Shown: positions 32,749-40,369, counted from the first letter of the stretch. The stretch is DNA of 41,447 bases from Amycolatopsis vastitatis (GCF_002234595.1 NZ_NMUL01000025.1:1-41447), one strand, 5' to 3'. The notes: a model not told the origin generated them from the sequence alone. Program-made: numbers and translations.

Positions 32749-33955
32749 CCGGGAACTCCCGCAGCTTGGCGAACGGCAGGAGCACCGGGAAGGCGGCGAT
32801 CAGCACGCCGGCCATCACCCACAGCGTTTCGCGGACGCCGATCGCCTCGCCCAGCGCGCCACCGAGCACGCCGGCCAGCGGAATCGTGCCGTAGTTGACG
32901 ATCGCGGCGCTGGAGTTGATCCGGCTGAACAACTCGGGCGGACAGTACTGCTGCCGGAAGGTCATGGTCAGGATGTTCGAGGCGACCAAGCCGGCGCAGA
33001 CGCCGAACAGCGCGAGCACGTAGGGCACCAGACCCCAGCCCGGCCGGCTCAGCGGCCCGAGCAGCCCCATCGGCGCGACGAAGGCCTCGCACAGCAGGAA
33101 CGCGCGGGCGGCGCCGAAGCGGGCGCCGAGCCGGCCGACCAGCGCCGCGCCGAGCACGCCACCGGTCGCGCCCAGCGCCAGGACCAGGCCGACCAGGCCG
33201 GGCGCGGCGCCGAGCGTGCGGGACAGGAAGACGATCTGGATCGAGCCGTACCCGGTCAGCGCGATGTTCGACACGGCACCGAACACCGTCAGCGTCCGCA
33301 GGTAGCGGTCGCTGACGACGAACCGCAGTCCTTCGGCGATCTGGCTGCGCAACGGCGTGCGCTCGGCCGCGACCACGGTCTCCCGCGCCCGGATCGCCCG
33401 CACGCAGAGCACGGAGACGCCGAAGCTGACCGCGTCGGCCAGGATGCCGCTGACCGGGCCGAGCACCTGGGCCAGCAGTCCGGCGAGGCCCGGGCCGGCG
33501 ACCTGCGTCGCGGACTCGCTGCCCTGCAGCTTCGCGTTCCCTTCGAGGAGTTCGTCCGCCCCGACGAGGGCCGGCAGGTACGCGCGGTAGGCGAGGGTGA
33601 AGAACACCTTCGCGAAGCCGCCGAGCGTCGCCGCGGCCAGCAGGTACGGCATGGTCAGCGCCCCGAAGGCGGCGGCGAGCGGGACGCTGCCGAACACCGC
33701 CATCGAGACCGTGTTGCAGATCAGCATGACCGGCCGCTTCGGCAACCGGTCGACCCAGGCGCCGGCGGGCAGGCCCACGATCAGCCACGGCAGCCAGGCC
33801 ACCGCCGTCAGCAGCGCGACCTGGAAGGTGCTCGCCTGCAGCGTGACCACCGCGACCAGCGGCAACGCCGTGCTCGCGACCATGCTGCCGAGCATGCTCG
33901 TGGTCTCGCCGGTCCAGAGCAGCCGGAAGTCCCTGTTCCCCCAGAGCCCCTTCAC
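32702..33955 (-). CDS. MFS transporter (MFS_3/EntS-like efflux type)
   Basis: 417 aa with about 12 predicted helices. Typical features: start KGLWGNRDFRLLWTGETTSMLG, the loop-2/3 motif GLPAGAWVDRLPKRPVM, the central AERTPLRSQIAEGLRFV linker, and a second half beginning LRTLTVFGAVSNIALTG. Predicted proton-coupled exporter of a small molecule or drug; substrate unknown. GTG 33955 overlaps the stop of the upstream HTH gene by 4 nt, so regulator and transporter are one operon. The C-terminal tail is basic and Pro-rich and overlaps the moeA 3' end on the other strand. Confidence 0.93.
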   Translation of the reverse strand: MKGLWGNRDFRLLWTGETTSMLGSMVASTALPLVAVVTLQASTFQVALLTAVAWLPWLIVGLPAGAWVDRLPKRPVMLICNTVSMAVFGSVPLAAAFGALTMPYLLAAATLGGFAKVFFTLAYRAYLPALVGADELLEGNAKLQGSESATQVAGPGLAGLLAQVLGPVSGILADAVSFGVSVLCVRAIRARETVVAAERTPLRSQIAEGLRFVVSDRYLRTLTVFGAVSNIALTGYGSIQIVFLSRTLGAAPGLVGLVLALGATGGVLGAALVGRLGARFGAARAFLLCEAFVAPMGLLGPLSRPGWGLVPYVLALFGVCAGLVASNILTMTFRQQYCPPELFSRINSSAAIVNYGTIPLAGVLGGALGEAIGVRETLWVMAGVLIAAFPVLLPFAKLREFPAREEGRPPRRLPQPT

Positions 33956-34515
33956 GGCTGGCCCAGCGAAGCCCGCGCGGCGACGAAGACCGGACGGCGT
34001 TCGATGCCGTCGTCCGGCAGGGTGCGATCACGGTACTCGGCGAGCATGGCGACGATCCGGTCGTTCAGCTCGTCCAGTTCGGCGACGGAGAGCCGGGCCC
34101 AGCCGTCGATGCTGAACAGCGCGCCACGCCACTCCTGGGGGTAGGTCTCCCGCTTGGCGAGCCATTCGCGGGCGATCGCGTGCTGGTGGTCGAGGGTGAG
34201 CACCTCGGCCGCCTCGGCGATCGGGTCGTCGGGGAAGTCCTGGGCGCCCCACTTGATCGCGCTGGAGGTGCGCCGCCACCACCGTTCCCGGCGGTCCCGC
34301 GCCAGCTCGGGCGCCTCTTCGATCAGTTCGCTGGCCGCCAGGACCTTGAGGTGGTGACTGATGTTCCCCACCGCCTGGCCCGTCTTCTCCGCCAGCAGCG
34401 ACGCGGTCGCCGGGCCGTCGAGGTGCAGCAGATCCAGCAGGCGGTGGCGCAGCGGGTGCGCGATGGCGGCGAGCGCCTTCGAATCGCGGATTTCGCGGAC
34501 GTTGGGTTCCCTCAT
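33952..34515 (-). CDS. ArsR-type winged-helix regulator
   Basis: 187 aa. ATG 34515 gives the natural start REPNVREIRDSKALAAIAHP; longer frames run through the operator. N-terminal winged helix (about 10-90): ALAAIAHPLRHRLLDLLHLD, then TASLLAEKTGQAVGNISHHL as helix-turn-helix, and LIEEAPELARDRRERWW as wing. The C-terminal part (about 100-187) is a helical domain typical of ArsR/PadR-like regulators with WKxxDFPDDP-type linkers. No metal-binding cysteines are present, so an organic ligand is likelier. Probably autorepresses through the 42-bp palindrome immediately upstream and controls the co-transcribed MFS pump. Confidence 0.9.
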   Translation of the reverse strand: MREPNVREIRDSKALAAIAHPLRHRLLDLLHLDGPATASLLAEKTGQAVGNISHHLKVLAASELIEEAPELARDRRERWWRRTSSAIKWGAQDFPDDPIAEAAEVLTLDHQHAIAREWLAKRETYPQEWRGALFSIDGWARLSVAELDELNDRIVAMLAEYRDRTLPDDGIERRPVFVAARASLGQP

Positions 34516-34520
34516 GACAC

Positions 34521-34562
34521 ACAAGAGTAGTTGCACAATGATCCTTGTGCAATAACTCTTGT
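34521..34562. promoter_or_regulatory. 42-bp near-perfect palindrome containing the HTH-MFS promoter
   Basis: Outer arms ACAAGAGT (34521-34528) / ACTCTTGT (34555-34562) and inner arms TTGCACAA (34531-34538) / TTGTGCAA (34545-34552) are perfect, with a 6-nt centre; 16 of 18 arm positions match. On the minus strand TTGCAC (34547-34552), 17 nt, TACTCT (34524-34529) is a good promoter ending 8 nt before ATG 34515. By symmetry TTGCAC (34531-34536) with TAACTC (34553-34558) may fire rightward. Strong operator candidate for the HTH protein. Confidence 0.8.
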
Positions 34563-34587
34563 GCATCTGCTCCCGTAAGCTTCGGCC

Positions 34588-34872
34588 ATGGGTTTCGTCG
34601 CATGGGTGATCTTCGGCGCGATCGTCGGCTGGGCCGCGAACCTGGTCGTCGGCAGCCGGGAGCGGCGACGGCAGGGCTGCCTGGTCAGCGTGCTCGTCGG
34701 CGTCGTCGGCGCGGCGCTGGGCGGGCTGGTCTACCGGCTCGCGACCGGCCAGGCGAAGACGTTCGACTTCGACTTCCCCAGCTTCGGCGTGGCCGTCCTC
34801 GGCGCCGTCGTGCTGCTGGCGATCCTGCGGCTGGCGAGCGGCATCGGCCGACGTTCGAGTGACCGTTGGTAA
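34588..34872 (+). CDS. GlsB/YeaQ/YmgE family stress-response membrane protein
   Basis: 94 aa, three hydrophobic segments, transglycosylase-associated (GlsB) family. Hallmarks: GFVAWVIFGAIVGWAANLVVG start, GCLVSVLVGVVGAALGGLVY middle, and a final helix VAVLGAVVLLAILRLASG. Function is unclear; in other bacteria the family is stress-induced and membrane-embedded. ATG 34588 has no SD; TAAGCT ends 6 nt before it. Divergent from the HTH-MFS operon, and possibly controlled by the same palindrome. The GC-rich hairpin at 34956 may terminate it. Confidence 0.88.
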   Translation: MGFVAWVIFGAIVGWAANLVVGSRERRRQGCLVSVLVGVVGAALGGLVYRLATGQAKTFDFDFPSFGVAVLGAVVLLAILRLASGIGRRSSDRW

Positions 34873-34911
34873 CTTTTGCCGGACAAGCCGTGATCAACGC
34901 CGCTCCAGCGG

Positions 34912-35133
34912 CTAAAGTATGTCGTTCTGCGCGTCTCGCAGGCCCTGATCCCGCGGCCGGGTGCGTGCGCCGTCGGGGGGCGCATGCACCCGGCTTCGTC
35001 TCGCCTCGATGACCACGTCGACGGCGCGGACGGGGTCGACGAGCGGCGGCACGGGCACCTCGTCGATCTCCCGGCGCCACGCGCCCAAGAGGTCGCGAAG
35101 ACGAGCGTCGGCGGAATCGCGGCGATCGGTCAT
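34912..35133 (-). CDS. small hypothetical protein, acidic/basic helical
   Basis: 73 aa, family not recognised. ATG 35133 follows GAGGA by 3 nt. The first 45 residues have strong coding bias and an amphipathic look (DARLRDLLGAWRREIDEVPV, then VDPVRAVDVVIEARRSR). The last 28 codons run through a GC-rich hairpin (34956-34994), so the C-terminus may be an accidental read-through of a terminator or the gene may be truncated. Cytosolic, single gene, divergent from psd. Confidence 0.55.
   Translation of the reverse strand: MTDRRDSADARLRDLLGAWRREIDEVPVPPLVDPVRAVDVVIEARRSRVHAPPDGARTRPRDQGLRDAQNDIL
34956..34994. terminator. strong GC-rich hairpin
   Basis: Positions 34956-34971 pair with 34979-34994 over 16 bp (one G-T wobble) around a 7-nt loop. 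It lies 83 nt after the GlsB-type gene stop and inside the 3' end of the small convergent ORF. Confidence 0.65.
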
Positions 35134-35379
35134 CGGTCCTCGCAGGTCGGGCGGGGCAGCGCCCCGAGCGGCGTCAACTACTTAGAGTCATCGGTGAAAT
35201 CGACCTTGCGTTACCGCCCGGCGATCATTCCCACCCACCGCGGTGACCCCCTCGCGGAGGACGGGCAGGGGCACGCGGACACGCTCACCTGGGGCAGCGG
35301 TAGCGTGGGGGCGCCCGTACGCGGCCGCCGGACCCCGGCGCCCAGCCGTCCTTCCGACACGAAAACAGGGGACCCGACC

Positions 35380-36105
35380 ATGAGCGGCACCCGGCCGGAG
35401 CCCGCCGGCAACCCAGTCGCGCACGCACTCCAGCTCGCTCGCGAAACGCTGCCGCCCATGCACCCCGCGGGCCGCCCGTTCGTGGCGGGCGGTGTCGCCG
35501 CGACGCTGCTCGCCCGCCGGTTCTCCAAGCGCCTCGGGGTCGTCGGCGCGCTCGCGACCGTCGCGACGGCGGCGTTCTTCCGCGAGCCGAAGCGGGTCCC
35601 GCCGCCGCGTGACGGCGTCGCGCTCGCGTCCGCCGACGGCATCGTGTCGCTGATCGAGGAAGCCGTCCCGCCCGCCGAGCTGGGCCTGCCCGCCGAGCCG
35701 CGGATGCGCGTGTCGGTGTTCCTCTCGGTGTTCGACGTGCACGTCCAGCGCGTGCCGGCGAACGGCGTGATCGAGCGGGTCGCCTACCGGCCGGGCAAGT
35801 TCCTGTCCGCCGACCTCGACAAGGCCAGCGACGACAACGAACGCAACTCCGTGCTGATGCGCACCGAAGACGGCCACGAGCTCGTCGTCGTGCAGATCGC
35901 CGGGCTGGTCGCGCGCCGCATCCTCTGCGAGATCCGCGAGGGCGACAAGGTCGGCGCCGGCGCGACCTACGGCATCATCCGGTTCGGCTCGCGGGTGGAC
36001 CTCTACCTGCCGCCGGGTTCGCGCGTGCTCGTGGCCAAGGGCCAGCGCACGGTCGGCGGCGAGACGGTGATCGCGGAACTCCCTGCCACGCCTTCGGAAG
36101 GCTGA
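35380..36105 (+). CDS. psd: phosphatidylserine decarboxylase proenzyme
   Basis: 241 aa pyruvoyl enzyme converting phosphatidylserine to phosphatidylethanolamine at the membrane. ATG 35380 has AGGGGA about 8 nt upstream. A weakly hydrophobic N-terminal segment (AGGVAATLLARRF region) is followed by the core FFREPKRVPP, FLSVFDVHVQRVPANG, and RNSVLMRTEDG. The self-cleavage site is the Gly-Ser pair in IIRFGSRVDLYLP; Ser becomes the pyruvoyl group. This is the short actinobacterial Psd form. pssA follows after 3 nt, so synthesis of phosphatidylserine and its decarboxylation are encoded together. Confidence 0.96.
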   Translation: MSGTRPEPAGNPVAHALQLARETLPPMHPAGRPFVAGGVAATLLARRFSKRLGVVGALATVATAAFFREPKRVPPPRDGVALASADGIVSLIEEAVPPAELGLPAEPRMRVSVFLSVFDVHVQRVPANGVIERVAYRPGKFLSADLDKASDDNERNSVLMRTEDGHELVVVQIAGLVARRILCEIREGDKVGAGATYGIIRFGSRVDLYLPPGSRVLVAKGQRTVGGETVIAELPATPSEG

Positions 36106-36108
36106 TCG

Positions 36109-37059
36109 ATGGTCCGCGTGACCACCCCGGGTGTCCGGCTGCTGCCGAACGCCATCACCGTGCTGGCGCTGTGCGCGGGCCTTTCGGCCGTGCAGTTCGC
36201 GCTGACCAGGAACTACGGGATGGCGATCGCCTCGATCGGCATCGCGGCGGTGCTCGACAGCCTGGACGGCCGGATCGCGCGTCTCTTGGACGCGACGTCG
36301 AAGATGGGCGCGGAGCTGGACTCGCTCTCCGACGGCATCTCGTTCGGCGTCGCGCCGGCGCTGGTCATCTACGTGTGGCAGACGGGCGCGGACCGGATCG
36401 GCTGGGTGGCGTCGCTGATCTTCGCCGTCTGCATGATCCTGCGGCTGGCCCGCTTCAACACGCTGCTGGACGACACCGAACAGCCGCCCTACGCGAGCGA
36501 GTTCTTCGTCGGCGTCCCGGCGCCCGCGGGCGGCCTGCTGGGGATGCTGCCGCTGGTCGCCTACCTGCAGTGGGGCGAGGGGTGGTGGTCGTCGCAGTAC
36601 GTCGTGTGGGCGTGGACGGTCGCCATCGCGGCCCTGCTGATCAGCCGCATCCCGACGTTGTCGCTGAAGACGGTCAAGGCACCACCCAAGGCGATCGCGC
36701 CACTGCTGCTCGGCGTGGCCCTGCTCGCCGCGGCGATCATCCAGTTCCCGCTGGTCGCGCTGGTCGTGGCGATGATCCTCTACCTGGCGCACATCCCGTA
36801 CTCGATCCACCGGCACCGCTGGCTGGCCGCCCACCCGGAGGCCTGGACGGTCCCGCCGCGCGAGCGCCGCGCGATCCGCCGCGCCCGCTCGACCCGCCGT
36901 CTCGGCCTGCGCCCGCCGCTGCGGCGCCGGGTGGCGGGCGCGGCGATGCGCGCGGTCAGGTTGCCGCGCGAAACGGCCCGAGTCCCCCGCGGCACCTCCC
37001 AGAACAGCAACGGCCAGCGCCGCCGCACCTGGCGCCAGATCGGCCTCCGCCGCAAGTAA
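36109..37059 (+). CDS. pssA: CDP-diacylglycerol--serine O-phosphatidyltransferase
   Basis: 316 aa integral membrane enzyme making phosphatidylserine, the substrate of the upstream decarboxylase. ATG 36109 follows GGAAGG by 7 nt. The CDP-alcohol phosphotransferase signature (DxxDGxxARxxxxxxxxGxxxDxxxD) is intact in LDSLDGRIARLL, then KMGAELDSLSD. About eight hydrophobic helices are followed by a basic Arg-rich cytosolic tail of roughly 75 residues (from about 240), longer than usual. Operon psd-pssA; the repeat array begins 15 nt behind the stop. Confidence 0.96.
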   Translation: MVRVTTPGVRLLPNAITVLALCAGLSAVQFALTRNYGMAIASIGIAAVLDSLDGRIARLLDATSKMGAELDSLSDGISFGVAPALVIYVWQTGADRIGWVASLIFAVCMILRLARFNTLLDDTEQPPYASEFFVGVPAPAGGLLGMLPLVAYLQWGEGWWSSQYVVWAWTVAIAALLISRIPTLSLKTVKAPPKAIAPLLLGVALLAAAIIQFPLVALVVAMILYLAHIPYSIHRHRWLAAHPEAWTVPPRERRAIRRARSTRRLGLRPPLRRRVAGAAMRAVRLPRETARVPRGTSQNSNGQRRRTWRQIGLRRK

Positions 37060-37073
37060 CGTGTCGCCCCTCC

Positions 37074-37285
37074 AATCACGCGAGATGCCCCTCCAATCAC
37101 GCGAGTTACGTCCCGAATCACGCGAGACACGGGCCGGATCACGCGAGATCGGGTCCTGATCACGCGAACCGACCGCCTGGGTACGCGAACCGACCCTCCA
37201 GGCACGCGAGCCGGCCGTTCCGGTACGGCGATCACCCGTGATCCGAGGGGCATCACCCGTGATTGGAGGGTCGGCACGCGTGATT
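37074..37285. repeat. 21-bp tandem repeat array A (7 direct, 1 degenerate, 3 inverted units)
   Basis: Direct cores of the form AATCACGCGAG start at 37074, 37095, 37116, 37137, 37158, 37179 and 37200, exactly 21 bp apart; 37179 and 37200 are diverged, and an eighth, degenerate copy is at 37221. Inverted cores CGTGATT follow at 37237, 37258 and 37279, again 21 bp apart. Only the core is conserved; the 10-bp linkers vary. Open in all frames, so it encodes spurious heptapeptide repeats. It lies between pssA and the AAA ATPase gene. Confidence 0.9.
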
Positions 37286-37331
37286 GAGGGGACGACACGG
37301 GTTCTCACCTCCTCCGGAGACTCCGGATCGC

Positions 37332-37337
37332 TAGGGT
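37332..37337 (+). promoter_or_regulatory. possible -10 of the AAA ATPase gene
   Basis: TAGGGT ends 7 nt before GTG 37345. The same bases form an AGGGTGA Shine-Dalgarno with a 5-nt spacer, so either a leaderless or a led transcript is possible. Confidence 0.35.
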
Positions 37338-37344
37338 GAACGGC

Positions 37345-39612
37345 GTGAGCCACCCGCAGATCACGCTGACCGTCCGGCACACGCCGTCCGCGCTGGACAC
37401 GCGCCGGGGCGTCGTCCGGCTGCATCCCGAAGTCCTCGACGCGCTGGGCCTGCGGGCCTGGGACGCCGTCCACATCACCGGTGCCCGGGTCAGCGCCGCG
37501 CTCGCCGCGCCCGCCGACGAGACCGGCGTGCCCGGGGTGCTGCTCACCGACGACGTGACGATGTCGAACCTGGGCGTCACCGAGGGCTCGGAGGTCGTGG
37601 TCGCGCCCGCCGAGGTCGCGGCGGCGAAGACGGTGACCGTCGCGGGCTCGCGGCTGGCCAGCGTCTCGCTCAGCCCGCACACGCTGCGGCTCGCCCTGAT
37701 CGGCAAGGTGCTCACCGTCGGCGACGCCGTTTCCCTGCTGCCGCAGGACCTCGCGCCGTCGCCGGGGTCGGACCCGGCCGGCCTGCGCGGCCAGCTTTCG
37801 CGGGCGATCGGCGCGACCTGGACGAACGAGCTGCTGACCGTCACCGCGACCGAGCCCGTCGGCCCCGTGGCGGTCGGACCGTCCACAGTGGTCACCTGGC
37901 GCGACGGCGCGCGGCCGGCGCCCGAGCCCGCCGCGCCCCGGACGGCGACCGCGCTGGTCCGGACCTCCGCCGTCACCGCGGCCGAGGAGTGGATCGACGC
38001 CGAGATCGTCGAAGACGAGGTCACGGTCGAAGAGGTCACCGAACCGGCCGTGCCGCTGGCCGACCTGATCGGCGCCGAGACAGCCGCCCGCAAGCTCGCC
38101 GAGTGGTTCGACCTGGCCTTCCAGCGGCCCGAGCTGCTGGCGCGGCTGGGCGCGCCGGCCCACCTCGGCGTGCTGCTGTCCGGCCCCGAAGGCGTCGGCA
38201 AGGCGACGCTGGTGCGGTCGGTGGCCCAGGACGCGGACATCCGCGTGGTACCGGTGGCCGCGCCGAACCTCGCCGTGCTGGACCCGAACGTCGCGGTGGC
38301 ACGCCTGCGCGAGGCGATCCGCTCGGCCGGCAGCCCCACCGTGCTCCTGCTCACCGACGTCGACGCGCTGCTGCCCGCGGCCACCCCGCCGCCGGTGGCC
38401 ACCGTCGTGCTCGAAGAGCTGCGGACGGCGTTGCGGCGCGAGCGGTTCGCCGTCGTCGCGACCACGGCCCGCGCGGAGTCGGCCGACCCGCGGCTGCGCG
38501 CCGCCGACCTGCTGGACCGCGAGCTCGGCCTGGCCCTCCCGGACGCCAAGACCCGGCGTGAGCTGCTGAACGTCCTGCTCCGCGACGTCCCGCTCGATTC
38601 CGGGATCGACTGCGGCGTTCTCGCCGAGCGGACGCCGGGGTTCGTCGCGGCGGACCTGATCGCGCTGCGCCGGGACGCGGCGCTGCGGGCGGCGCTGCGC
38701 CAGCGTGACACCGACGAGCCGCGCATCTCGCAGCAGGACCTGCTGGACGCGCTGGCCACCGTCCGGCCGGTGTCGATGTCCACTTCGGACAATCTCGCCA
38801 CCGGCGGGCTGACCCTGGACGACGTCGGGAACATGGTCGACGTCAAGCAGTCGCTCACCGAAGCCGTGCTGTGGCCGCTGCGGTACCCGGACTCGTTCGC
38901 CCGGCTCGGCGTCGAACCGCCGCGCGGGGTGCTGCTGTACGGGCCGCCCGGTGGCGGCAAGACGTTCCTCGTGCGGGCGCTGGCCGGCACCGGCGCGTTG
39001 AACGTCTTCGCGGTCAAGGGCGCCGAGCTGATGGACAAGTGGGTCGGCGAGTCCGAGCGCGCGGTGCGCGAGCTGTTCCGCCGGGCCGCGGAGGCCGCGC
39101 CCGCACTGATCTTCCTGGACGAAATCGACGCGCTGGCCCCGCGCCGCGGGCAGTCGTCCGACTCGGGTGTCGCCGATCGCGTGGTCGCGGCGCTGCTCAC
39201 CGAGCTCGACGGCGTCGAGCCGATGCGCGAGGTCGTCGTCCTCGGGGCGACGAACCGGCCGGAGCTGGTCGACCCGGCGCTGCTGCGGCCGGGACGACTG
39301 GAGCGCCGCGTCTACGTGCCGCCGCCGGACGCCGGGGCCCGCACCGCGATCCTGGCGGCGACTTCGAAGAACACACCACTGGGGTCCGATGTGGACCTCG
39401 CCGCGGTGGCGTCCACTCTGGACGGTTACTCCGCCGCCGACTGCGCCGCGCTGATCCGCGAAGCGGCGTTGACGGCGATGCGCGAGTCCCTGGAGGCCCG
39501 CGAAGTCACGGCAGCACACCTGGAGACGGCCCGGAAGACGGTCCGGCCGAGCCTCGACCCGGCCCAGCTGGCCGCCCTGGAGGCCTACGCGAAGACCCAG
39601 GCCGGTGACTGA
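37345..39612 (+). CDS. CDC48-like tandem AAA ATPase
   Basis: 755 aa, orthologous in content to mycobacterial Rv0435c. GTG 37345 (SD AGGGTGA) is preferred over GTG 37336. N-terminal Cdc48-like double-psi barrel (about 5-100, RRGVVRLHPEVLDALGLRAWD), then AAA domain D1 with SGPEGVGKATL (about 279-289) and LLLTDVDALLP, then AAA domain D2 with YGPPGGGKTF (532-541) and LIFLDEIDALAPRRGQ. D2 has intact Walker A and B and the GATNRPELVDPALLRPGR second region. D1 has GKA in place of GKT/S and DVD in place of DE, so it may bind but probably does not hydrolyse ATP. Expected to be a hexameric unfoldase; substrates unknown. Confidence 0.93.
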   Translation: MSHPQITLTVRHTPSALDTRRGVVRLHPEVLDALGLRAWDAVHITGARVSAALAAPADETGVPGVLLTDDVTMSNLGVTEGSEVVVAPAEVAAAKTVTVAGSRLASVSLSPHTLRLALIGKVLTVGDAVSLLPQDLAPSPGSDPAGLRGQLSRAIGATWTNELLTVTATEPVGPVAVGPSTVVTWRDGARPAPEPAAPRTATALVRTSAVTAAEEWIDAEIVEDEVTVEEVTEPAVPLADLIGAETAARKLAEWFDLAFQRPELLARLGAPAHLGVLLSGPEGVGKATLVRSVAQDADIRVVPVAAPNLAVLDPNVAVARLREAIRSAGSPTVLLLTDVDALLPAATPPPVATVVLEELRTALRRERFAVVATTARAESADPRLRAADLLDRELGLALPDAKTRRELLNVLLRDVPLDSGIDCGVLAERTPGFVAADLIALRRDAALRAALRQRDTDEPRISQQDLLDALATVRPVSMSTSDNLATGGLTLDDVGNMVDVKQSLTEAVLWPLRYPDSFARLGVEPPRGVLLYGPPGGGKTFLVRALAGTGALNVFAVKGAELMDKWVGESERAVRELFRRAAEAAPALIFLDEIDALAPRRGQSSDSGVADRVVAALLTELDGVEPMREVVVLGATNRPELVDPALLRPGRLERRVYVPPPDAGARTAILAATSKNTPLGSDVDLAAVASTLDGYSAADCAALIREAALTAMRESLEAREVTAAHLETARKTVRPSLDPAQLAALEAYAKTQAGD

Positions 39613-39732
39613 AGGGTCGACACGCGTGATTGAAGGGTCGACACGACGCCGGTCACCCGACCTGCCGTGTCGACCCTCTGATCACGCGAGTTGACCCCTC
39701 AATCACGCGTGTCGGCGTTCTGGTCACGCGAG
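39611..39732. repeat. 21-bp repeat array B with inverted halves
   Basis: Two GAAGGGTCGACACG copies at 39611 and 39632 (21 bp apart, with CGTGATT between) face three direct cores at 39680, 39701 and 39722 (21 bp apart, GATCACGCGAG and variants). Left AGGGTCGACACG (39634-39645) pairs perfectly with right CGTGTCGACCCT (39666-39677), giving a long imperfect stem. It lies between convergent genes and may terminate both. Confidence 0.88.
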
Positions 39733-39739
39733 TTGCGGG

Positions 39740-40369
39740 TCAGCTGCCCTTGGGGCTGTTGGTCCCGTAGTCCTTCGTCACGATCACTATCACGCCGGCG
39801 GACGCGTCCTTGATGCCGTCGAAGCGCGGCTCGGCCTTGAAGCCGAACTGCTGCGCGAGCGCCTTGGCGGCCGCTTCCTCGTCGGTGCCCGGGCGGTAGT
39901 ACGCCGTCGTCGCCGGGATGGTGCCGTAGGGATAGCCCTTGACCTCGGTGACGTTCCAGCCGGCGTGGCGGAAGTCGTCGGCCGCGCGGGCCGCGAGGTG
40001 CTCGATCAGGGAGTTGTTGTAGACCCGGACCGTCACCCACTTGTTGGACGCCTGCTGGTCACCGCCCGGCTGGCCGGGACCGGGCGACGTCGGCTGCCCG
40101 GGCGGCGGCGAGGTCGGAGGCGGCGGCGAGGTGGGCGAAGCCGGAGTCGAGGTCGACGGCGGGGTGGCCGTCGACGACGTGGCCGGCGGCGACGACGGCC
40201 CGCCGGACGTGCCCGGCTGCGTCGAAGTGCCGCTCGGCCCGGCTTCGTTCCCTCCGTCGCCCCCGCTCAGCGCGGAGATCCCGCCGATCACGGCGGCGAC
40301 GATGGCCACGCCGACCAACACGACACCCGCGGCCTTCATCGGCCGCGACATCCCCGAAAACACGCTCAT
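39740..40369 (-). CDS. LytR_C domain protein, membrane-anchored
   Basis: 209 aa. One helix near the N-terminus (AAGVVLVGVAIVAAVIGGIS, about 13-32), a Ser/Thr/Pro-rich extracytoplasmic stalk (about 40-108) and a C-terminal LytR_C domain (WVTVRVYNNSLIEHLAARAA, then GWNVTEVKGY, IPATTAYYRPG, DEEAAAKALAQQFG). It corresponds in position to M. tuberculosis Rv0431. It lacks the LCP catalytic domain, so it is not a wall-polymer ligase itself and may be an accessory. ATG 40369 overlaps the DUF3263 stop by 4 nt (ATGA). Confidence 0.92.
   Translation of the reverse strand: MSVFSGMSRPMKAAGVVLVGVAIVAAVIGGISALSGGDGGNEAGPSGTSTQPGTSGGPSSPPATSSTATPPSTSTPASPTSPPPPTSPPPGQPTSPGPGQPGGDQQASNKWVTVRVYNNSLIEHLAARAADDFRHAGWNVTEVKGYPYGTIPATTAYYRPGTDEEAAAKALAQQFGFKAEPRFDGIKDASAGVIVIVTKDYGTNSPKGS

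Noticed and set aside
37074..37285. CRISPR array
   Set aside because: Units recur every 21 bp with about 10 bp between cores, both orientations are present, and there are no unique 30-40 bp spacers or cas genes.
36780..37298. Minus-strand ORF with SRVI heptad repeats
   Set aside because: The heptads are produced by the 21-bp DNA repeats and the rest is antisense to pssA; no SD and no plausible fold.
35188..39519. Very long minus-strand open frame (about 1443 codons) opposite psd, pssA and the AAA gene
   Set aside because: It is an antisense shadow: Arg/Gly/Asp-rich low-complexity product with no domain, opposite three well-supported genes. Long antisense frames are normal at this GC content.
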